DNA of 5,089 nt from Nocardioides sp. (GTDB taxonomy: Bacteria; Actinomycetota; Actinomycetes; Propionibacteriales; Nocardioidaceae), in assembly GCA_021166815.1 (NCBI GenBank), contig JAJPEO010000387.1:1-5089 (forward strand). The letters are read 5' to 3'. Each line of letters begins with the position of its first letter. Within the stretch, counting starts at the first letter, position 1. Of this stretch, positions 1 through 5,089 are shown piece by piece. The translations under genes and the position numbers were made by a program. Under the pieces are notes generated by a model. It made no database searches. It had not been told where the DNA came from and saw only the letters and a program-made list of their open reading frames with translations.

Positions 1-2
1 GT

Positions 3-98
3 CCCCGGATCCGCAAGCCCCTGGACCAGTGGGCCTACGGCGACACCTACGGACAGCCGTGGACCATCGACACCGAGGTGACAGGCTCTGACTCATGA
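3..98 (+). CDS. 3' end of an unrecognised protein-coding gene (partial, cut by window edge)
   Basis: Of the three forward frames only this one stays open from the left edge to a TGA whose first two bases lie inside the ATG of the next gene, giving the ATGA overlap typical of translationally coupled actinobacterial genes. It encodes 31 residues, including [18 protein letters not shown] and ending GSDS. The tail is hydrophilic with several aromatic residues and has no membrane segment. I do not recognise a family from so short a piece and assign no function. The overlap suggests cotranscription with the downstream peroxidase. Confidence 0.6.
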   Translation, partial: PRIRKPLDQWAYGDTYGQPWTIDTEVTGSDS

Positions 99-577
99 CG
101 ACCCTCAGCGACTTCAGCGCCACCGCCATCGACGGGACCGAGACCGCCCTCTCCGAGCACGCCGGCAAGGTGGTGCTCGTGGTCAACACCGCCTCGAAGT
201 GCGGCTTCACCCCGCAGTACGAAGGCCTGCAGGCCCTCCACGAGCAGTACGCCGACCAGGGCCTGGTCGTGCTCGGGTTCCCCTGCGACCAGTTCGGCAA
301 CCAGGAGCCGGGCGAGGAGTCGGAGATCGCGGAGTTCTGCCAGCGCAACTACGGCGTGAGCTTCCCGATGTTCGCGAAGATCGACGTCAACGGCCCCGAC
401 GCCCACCCGCTGTTCACCTGGCTCAAGGACGCCAAGGGCGGCCTGCTCGGCGACCGGATCAAGTGGAACTTCACCAAGTTCCTCATCGGCCGCGACGGTC
501 AGGTCATCGACCGCTACGCCCCGACGACGAAGCCGGCCGACCTCGCCGGGGACATCGAGAAGGCCCTCGGCGCCTGA
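95..577 (+). CDS. glutathione peroxidase family protein (Cys-type, probably thioredoxin-dependent peroxidase)
   Basis: This 160-residue thioredoxin-fold peroxidase has the normal length for monomeric bacterial members and lacks a signal peptide, so it is probably cytoplasmic and reduces hydrogen peroxide or organic/lipid hydroperoxides. The family signatures are clear. The peroxidatic Cys36 sits in [12 protein letters not shown], where animal enzymes often have selenocysteine. [12 protein letters not shown] (residues 62-73) supplies catalytic Gln70, and WNFTKF (124-129) supplies Trp124 and Asn125, completing the catalytic tetrad. Two further cysteines, Cys64 and Cys82 (EFCQRNYG), are candidate resolving residues. 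Family knowledge says Cys-type bacterial members usually take electrons from thioredoxin rather than glutathione, and actinobacteria generally use mycothiol, so the name should not be read as proof of glutathione use. The ATG overlaps the upstream stop codon; the Shine-Dalgarno is weak (AGG at 83-85), consistent with translational coupling. Confidence 0.95.
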   Translation: MTTLSDFSATAIDGTETALSEHAGKVVLVVNTASKCGFTPQYEGLQALHEQYADQGLVVLGFPCDQFGNQEPGEESEIAEFCQRNYGVSFPMFAKIDVNGPDAHPLFTWLKDAKGGLLGDRIKWNFTKFLIGRDGQVIDRYAPTTKPADLAGDIEKALGA

Positions 578-622
578 CCTCCTCGCGGGGTGCGTTGACT
601 TGCCGGTAACCCCCTGCGCGGT

Positions 623-627
623 GGAGG
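623..627 (+). promoter_or_regulatory. ribosome binding site deciding the malic enzyme start
   Basis: GGAGG lies 8 bases before the ATG at 636. The reading frame can be extended to a TTG at 600, but that codon has no purine-rich sequence at proper distance and would add 12 residues with no family match, so the ATG at 636 is preferred. Confidence 0.75.
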
Positions 628-635
628 GTCGAGGC

Positions 636-2019
<1,384 letters not shown>

Positions 2020-2021
<2 letters not shown>

Positions 2022-2036
2022 GGCTGGGCCCTCCTT
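2020..2036 (+). terminator. weak hairpin at the malic enzyme stop codon
   Basis: AGGGC-TGG-GCCCT (2020-2032) forms a 5-bp stem with a 3-base loop overlapping the last bases of the TAG stop codon, followed by CCTT. There is no real T-tract and the stem is short, so it is only a possible terminator. Confidence 0.2.
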
Positions 2037-2039
2037 CGC

Positions 2040-2058
2040 CGGAATCACCGGATAACCG
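2040..2058 (+). repeat. direct copy of the 19-base element end (extra half-element)
   Basis: CGGAATCACCGGATAACCG occurs here, identical over 18 of 19 bases to the left end of the palindromic element that starts at 2092, in the same orientation and 52 bases upstream. Both copies are preceded by TCGC. It may be a remnant of another element copy, or part of a longer composite repeat. Confidence 0.7.
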
Positions 2059-2091
2059 GGGGTCCTGCCCGCGCACCGGGGTCGCCCTCGC

Positions 2092-2244
2092 CGGAATCAC
2101 CGGATAACCCCCGCTCCACCGGGTTGTCGGGGGGTGCGCCGGGGGCGAACCCGGAGAAGTGGGCGTCGGCGACCCACATCGCCACCTTGTCGGCCGTTGC
2201 ACCGGCCGCGAACGTGGCGCGGTGCGGGTTATCCGGTGATTCCG
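2092..2244. repeat. 153-base palindromic intergenic element with exact 19-base terminal inverted repeats
   Basis: CGGAATCACCGGATAACCC at 2092-2110 recurs as its exact reverse complement at 2226-2244. The midpoint (2168) is also the centre of an inner hairpin, GTGGG (2159-2163) with CCCAC (2173-2177). Pairing the whole element around this centre gives 51 Watson-Crick matches out of 76 positions, so it is one large imperfect palindrome rather than two chance repeats. A second offset dyad, GCCAC-N5-CGGCCG-N6-CGGCCG-N5-GTGGC, covers 2181-2218. No transposase is encoded. It fills the gap between two convergent genes, the usual location for REP-like or MITE-like sequences. Both strands are stop-free through it, but no start site or family match supports a gene. 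Mobility is inference. Confidence 0.6.
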
Positions 2245-2247
2245 CCC

Positions 2248-2282
2248 GGCGGCGCCCCAGCCACCGCCAGCGGCGAGCCGCC
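2248..2282 (-). terminator. possible hairpin downstream of the transporter gene
   Basis: On the minus strand, just past the transporter TGA, GGCGGC (2282-2277) can pair with GCCGCC (2253-2248), and the 23-base loop holds a smaller CCGC-TG-GCGG stem. There is no U-tract, so it could only be a GC-rich, T-less terminator. In such GC-rich DNA a stem like this can also occur by chance. Confidence 0.2.
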
Positions 2283-2285
2283 CGA

Positions 2286-4331
2286 TCAGCCGGCGGCCTC
2301 CTCGACGCGCGCGGGCTTGCGCGGCCACCAGAACTTCCCGCCCAGGGTGACGGCGAGGGCGGGGACGAGCACGGTGCGTACGACGAGCGTGTCGAGCAGG
2401 ACTCCCACGAAGATCACCGCGCCGAGCTGGGCGAGGACGACCAAGGGCAGGACGCCGAGCACGGCGAAGACGGCCGCCAGCAGGATGCCGGCGCTGGTGA
2501 TGACGCCTCCGGTGGCGGTCAGGGCCCGGAGCATGCCGGCCCGGGTGCCGTGCTGCTGGGCCTCCTCCCGCGCGCGGGTGACCAGGAAGATGTTGTAGTC
2601 GACACCCAGCGCGACGAGGAACAGGAACGCGTACAGCGGCACCGCGATGTCCATCGCCGTGAAGTCGAAGACGTAGCGGAAGATCCACCACGACGTGCCC
2701 ATGGCCGCGGCGTAGGTGCCGACCACCGTCAGCACCAGCAGCACCGGCGCGACGACCGAGCGCAGCAGCAGGAGCAGTGCGCCGAGCACGAGCACCAGGA
2801 TGAGCGGGAAGATCACCATCCGGTCGCGCTGGGACCACTCGCGGTCGTCGACCGCCTCCGCGTCACCGCCCCCGACGTGGGTGTCGTCGAAGTCGGCCAC
2901 GGCGTCGCGTACGGCTTCCACGGTCTCGCGGGCTTCGGTGCTGCCGGGCGCGGCGGTCGGGATCGCGTCGATGCGGGTGATGCCGTCGGCGGAGGCCGCG
3001 GGGCGTGCGGAGTCGACGCCGTTGATCGCGCTGACGGCGGCCAGGACCTCGCCGGCGTCGGCGCGGGTGAGGACCTGGATCGGGTCGGTCGTGCCGGCGG
3101 GGAACGACTCGGCGAGCCGCTCGGACGCCGTGATCGCCTCGGGCTTCTCGAGGAACTGCTCGGCGGGCTTGAGGCCGGTGGTGACGAACAGCAGCCCGGC
3201 GGCCATCGCGGCGAGGGCGAGGACGGTGCCGACCACGAAGGTGCGGGGACGCGCCGCGACGGCCTGCCCGACGCGCCACCAGACGGAGTGGCTGTCGACG
3301 AGCACGGTGTCGCCGACGCGCGGCACGCGCGGCCAGAACACCCAGCGGCCGAACAGCAGCAGCGTCGCGGGCAGCACCACCAGGGCGTAGCCGGCCGCGA
3401 TGACGATGCCGATCGCGCAGGCCATGCCGAGGCCGCGGGTGGAGGGGACGGCCGAGAGCAGCAGGGTGACCAGGCCGACGATGACAGTGGTGGCACTGGC
3501 CAGGACCGCCTCGGCCGTACGGGCCAGTGCCTTGGCCATGGCCTCGTGGCGCGACTCGTGGGACTTCAGCTCGTCGCGGTAGCGCGAGATCAGCAGCAGG
3601 GCGTAGTTGGTGCCGGCGCCGAAGACCAGGACGGACAGGATCCCGACGGTCGAGTCGTCCCAGACCATGCCGAGCTGCTCGAGTGCGTTGGTCGAGACGA
3701 TCGCGGCGAACCGGTCGGCGACCGCGACGACGATGAGCGGGATGAGCCAGAGCACGGGGCTGCGGTAGGTGATGATCAGCAGCAGGGCCACGACGCTGGC
3801 GGTCGCGAGCAGCAGACGGAAGTTGGCGCCGTCGAAGACCTGGCCGATGTCGGCCTGGATGCCGGCGGGGCCGGTGACCTGGACGTCGACGCCGTCGGGC
3901 AGCTCGGCACGCAGGTCCTCGCGCAGCTGCTCCACCTTGTCGATGTTCTCGCGGTTGGAGTCCGACTGCACGGGCACGACCGTGAAGGCGGCGGTGCCGT
4001 CCTCCGACGGGATCGCCGGCGGGCCGTCGGGCGCGCCGCCCTGCTGCAGCGCTGCGGCCTGGGCCGTGACCGCGCCGAGCTGCGCCTGGTCGAGGTCGCC
4101 CTCCTCCGCGGTCCAGAGCACGATCGCAACCATGCCCTCCTCGGCGGGGAGCTTCTCGTTCATCTCGATCGCGTACGAGCTGTCCGCCCCCTCGGGCCGG
4201 GTGTCGAGCGCGGTCGCCTCACGCTCGCCCTCGGGCACCATGCCGGCCACGACCAGCGCGAAGAGGAACGGGACGAGGGCGACGAGCCAGGCCGTACGAC
4301 GACCGGTGATGAGGCGCACGAGCGGATTCAC
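2286..4331 (-). CDS. MMPL-family (RND superfamily) integral membrane transporter
   Basis: This 681-residue polytopic exporter sits in the cytoplasmic membrane and is probably proton-driven, exporting a lipid or small toxic molecule. It has two repeated halves of six helices each. TM1 lies at about 14-32, a large external loop at 33-170, and TM2-6 at about 172-327. TM7 is at about 364-384, a second external loop at 385-503, and TM8-12 at about 505-658. The TM10 motif GVDYNIFLVTRAREE carries the Asp578-Tyr579 pair. The equivalent TM4 motif, GAGTNYALLLISRYRDEL (238-255), has Asn242 where many relatives have Asp. Its length resembles YdfJ-like MMPL proteins; mycobacterial MmpL proteins are much longer. 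The GTG at 4331 was chosen because GGGAG lies 6 bases before it and the hydrophobic helix follows directly; the frame extends to 4454, but that would run through the promoter region. It is divergent from a MarR regulator, which probably controls it. Confidence 0.93.
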   Translation of the reverse strand: MNPLVRLITGRRTAWLVALVPFLFALVVAGMVPEGEREATALDTRPEGADSSYAIEMNEKLPAEEGMVAIVLWTAEEGDLDQAQLGAVTAQAAALQQGGAPDGPPAIPSEDGTAAFTVVPVQSDSNRENIDKVEQLREDLRAELPDGVDVQVTGPAGIQADIGQVFDGANFRLLLATASVVALLLIITYRSPVLWLIPLIVVAVADRFAAIVSTNALEQLGMVWDDSTVGILSVLVFGAGTNYALLLISRYRDELKSHESRHEAMAKALARTAEAVLASATTVIVGLVTLLLSAVPSTRGLGMACAIGIVIAAGYALVVLPATLLLFGRWVFWPRVPRVGDTVLVDSHSVWWRVGQAVAARPRTFVVGTVLALAAMAAGLLFVTTGLKPAEQFLEKPEAITASERLAESFPAGTTDPIQVLTRADAGEVLAAVSAINGVDSARPAASADGITRIDAIPTAAPGSTEARETVEAVRDAVADFDDTHVGGGDAEAVDDREWSQRDRMVIFPLILVLVLGALLLLLRSVVAPVLLVLTVVGTYAAAMGTSWWIFRYVFDFTAMDIAVPLYAFLFLVALGVDYNIFLVTRAREEAQQHGTRAGMLRALTATGGVITSAGILLAAVFAVLGVLPLVVLAQLGAVIFVGVLLDTLVVRTVLVPALAVTLGGKFWWPRKPARVEEAAG

Positions 4332-4337
4332 GGGCTG

Positions 4338-4342
4338 CTCCC
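4338..4342 (-). promoter_or_regulatory. ribosome binding site deciding the transporter GTG start
   Basis: Read on the minus strand, GGGAG lies 6 bases before the GTG at 4331-4329. No other in-frame start codon between 4331 and 4454 has so good a site and also keeps the intergenic operator candidate outside the coding sequence. Confidence 0.65.
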
Positions 4343-4364
4343 GGCTAGGATGAGGAAGACGGTT

Positions 4365-4387
4365 GGTTGCTAAGCAGGTTAGCGATC
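4365..4387. promoter_or_regulatory. candidate MarR operator in the divergent promoter region
   Basis: GCTAA-GCAGG-TTAGC (4369-4383) is a perfect 5+5 inverted repeat with a 5-base spacer. It gains two more symmetric pairs outward (4367/4385 and 4365/4387). It sits in the most AT-rich patch of the window, between the start of the transporter gene (4331) and the regulator gene (4481). A symmetric site of this size beside a divergent marR gene is the classical arrangement for autoregulation and exporter repression. Minus-strand TAACCT (4381-4376), which overlaps the site, fits the TANNNT -10 pattern for the transporter, but no good -35 hexamer accompanies it. TTGCTA (4367-4372) and TAGAGA (4392-4397), 19 bases apart, are a weak promoter candidate for marR. 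Confidence 0.5.
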
Positions 4388-4440
4388 TGCGTAGAGAATA
4401 CACATGCGCGGTGAGTGAGCCACCTTCTCCCGACGGGGAA

Positions 4441-4451
4441 TGTGGCCCACA
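4441..4451. promoter_or_regulatory. short palindrome upstream of marR
   Basis: TGTGG-C-CCACA is an 11-base perfect dyad with one central base, 16 bases before the marR Shine-Dalgarno. It could be a second protein-binding site or a chance palindrome in GC-rich sequence. It is unrelated in sequence to the dyad at 4369-4383. Confidence 0.2.
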
Positions 4452-4467
4452 CACCGCTCCCGGACCC

Positions 4468-4473
4468 AGGAGG
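4468..4473 (+). promoter_or_regulatory. strong ribosome binding site for marR
   Basis: AGGAGG, extended to AGGAGGAGG through 4476, lies 7 bases before the ATG at 4481. The frame continues upstream to a GTG at 4415, but the near-perfect Shine-Dalgarno and the start of family similarity both support 4481. Confidence 0.8.
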
Positions 4474-4480
4474 AGGCGAG

Positions 4481-4978
4481 ATGGCCGAGCAGCCGCGTGC
4501 GGGCTGGGACCGTACGACCTCCCTGGCCGCCCTCGGTGACTTCGTGGCCGCGGCCGCCCGGGTCAACCACGTCGTCGCCCGCCGGGCGGGGCTCACCGAG
4601 ACCGAGCTGGTCGCGCTGCAGCACCTCAGTCGTGAGGAGATCGAGGGCGGTTCCATCGGCCCGGCCGAGATCGCCCGCCGCCTCGACGTCTCCACCGCCG
4701 CCGCGACCGGGATCGTCGACCGTCTCGTCAACCGGGCCCACGTCGAGCGGCGTCCGCACCCCGACGACAGGCGGCGTACGACCCTCCACATCACCCCGTC
4801 CGGCCGGCGCGAGGTGGTCACCCAGCTGCTGCCGATGTTCATCGCCCTCGACGAGCTCGACCGTGAGCTGTCGGAGGCCGACCGCGAGGTGGTCGCGGCG
4901 TACCTGCGTCGCGCCACCGAGGCGTTCGAGCGGGTCACCCGCCCGCCCGACCCGGCCGGCGCCGACAGCCGCATGTAA
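4481..4978 (+). CDS. MarR-family transcriptional regulator
   Basis: This 165-residue cytoplasmic DNA-binding protein has the normal length for the family. Helical dimerisation segments lie at the N-terminus (about 12-50) and C-terminus (about 108-152). The winged helix-turn-helix lies between them: IGPAEIARRLDVSTAAATGIVDRL (about 59-82) forms the helix-turn-helix. HPDDRRRTTLHITPSG (93-108) forms the wing, with the conserved Asp-Arg arrangement (Asp96, Arg98) and the L-x-I-T-P-x-G ending. MarR proteins bind palindromic operators as dimers and usually release on binding a small, often phenolic, ligand or on oxidation. No cysteine is present, which argues against thiol-based redox sensing here. 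It is divergent from the MMPL transporter across a 149-base gap with a symmetric operator candidate, so it probably represses the exporter and itself. Its TAA stop codon is part of the following palindrome. Confidence 0.93.
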   Translation: MAEQPRAGWDRTTSLAALGDFVAAAARVNHVVARRAGLTETELVALQHLSREEIEGGSIGPAEIARRLDVSTAAATGIVDRLVNRAHVERRPHPDDRRRTTLHITPSGRREVVTQLLPMFIALDELDRELSEADREVVAAYLRRATEAFERVTRPPDPAGADSRM

Positions 4979-5041
4979 CCGGCAGTTAGTGGCACATCCC
5001 GGCGCGAATTCGCGACGTCCAGTGGCACCCACTGCCGGTTA
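4976..5041. repeat. 66-base imperfect palindrome downstream of marR
   Basis: TAACCGGCAGT (4976-4986) is exactly repeated in inverted form as ACTGCCGGTTA (5031-5041). Around the shared centre (5008/5009) 25 of 33 positions pair, including an inner GTG/CAC block on each arm and a perfect 12-base core, CGCGAATTCGCG, at 5003-5014. AGTGGCAC also occurs as a direct repeat (4988-4995, 5021-5028). The left arm begins with the marR stop codon. It could act as a bidirectional transcription terminator, although it lacks a T-tract, or be a REP-like interspersed repeat that inserted at the gene end. The sequence alone does not decide between these. Confidence 0.6.
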
Positions 5042-5044
5042 CCC

Positions 5045-5078
5045 GGGCGACGGCCGCAAGGGCGGGGGCGACGGCCGC
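5045..5078 (+). repeat. short direct repeat in GC-rich edge sequence
   Basis: GGGCGACGGCCGC occurs at 5045-5057 and again at 5066-5078. The stretch from 5042 to the window end is nearly all G and C, and I see no supported gene there. On the minus strand one frame would end at a TAA formed by the right palindrome arm (5041-5039), so a convergent gene may end here. Too little is visible to call it. Confidence 0.4.
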
Positions 5079-5089
5079 GGCGGCGGACC

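Noticed and set aside
595..600. TTGACT as a -35 hexamer for the malic enzyme
   Set aside because: The sequence 17 bases downstream (GCGGTG) is not a plausible -10, so I do not call a promoter.
601..611. TGCCGGTAACC resembles the arm of the 4976-5041 palindrome (TGCCGGTTACC)
   Set aside because: The match is 10 of 11 bases with no inverted partner nearby, so it is probably chance.
600..635. TTG start extending the malic enzyme by 12 residues
   Set aside because: It has no ribosome binding site, whereas GGAGG lies 8 bases before the ATG at 636.
2124..4373. 749-codon open frame on the plus strand, antisense to the transporter gene
   Set aside because: Its product is a low-complexity run of Gly, Asp, Glu, Arg and His typical of antisense translation of high-GC genes, while the minus strand gives a clear 12-helix MMPL protein.
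5003..5014. CGCGAATTCGCG as a synthetic or vector sequence
   Set aside because: It contains an EcoRI site and equals a well-known model dodecamer, but it sits exactly at the centre of a larger natural-looking palindrome with no vector or linker context.
4345..5032. Two minus-strand open frames across marR
   Set aside because: They are antisense to a clear MarR protein with a strong ribosome binding site, and neither shows a domain.

Overview
This is a very GC-rich window with strong G/C third-position bias, AGGAGG-like ribosome binding sites, a GTG start and an ATGA-overlapped gene pair. It looks like a chromosomal piece of an actinobacterium. Gene content and repeat style suggest Nocardioides or a relative in Propionibacteriales, but that placement is inference. 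Four complete genes and one 3' gene fragment are supported. Nothing in the window looks like a mobile gene cluster, CRISPR array, tRNA or rRNA.

Layout: the left edge (3-98, +) holds the last 31 codons of an unrecognised gene. Its TGA overlaps the ATG of a glutathione peroxidase-family enzyme (95-577, +). After a 58-base gap comes an NAD-type malic enzyme with an N-terminal ACT domain (636-2021, +). A 264-base intergenic stretch (2022-2285) separates it from a convergent MMPL/RND-type membrane transporter (2286-4331, -). The transporter is divergent from a MarR-family regulator (4481-4978, +), and a 149-base AT-richer gap between them carries a perfect 15-base inverted repeat, a good operator candidate. 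The right end (4979-5089) holds a 66-base imperfect palindrome that starts in the marR stop codon, then GC-rich low-complexity sequence.

Functionally, the peroxidase (hydroperoxide detoxification) and the malic enzyme (malate to pyruvate plus CO2 and reduced cofactor) are housekeeping genes. The MarR/MMPL pair is a classical local regulator-exporter module: the regulator probably binds between the two genes and represses the exporter, and perhaps itself, until a ligand arrives. The substrate cannot be read from sequence.

The least explained signals are two unrelated palindromic intergenic elements, each sitting at gene 3' ends. One is a 153-base element bounded by exact 19-base inverted repeats (2092-2244), with an extra direct copy of its terminal sequence upstream. 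The other is the 66-base palindrome centred on CGCGAATTCGCG (4976-5041). They look like short non-autonomous or REP-like repeats, which only a genome-wide count can settle. I found no convincing new multi-gene system.
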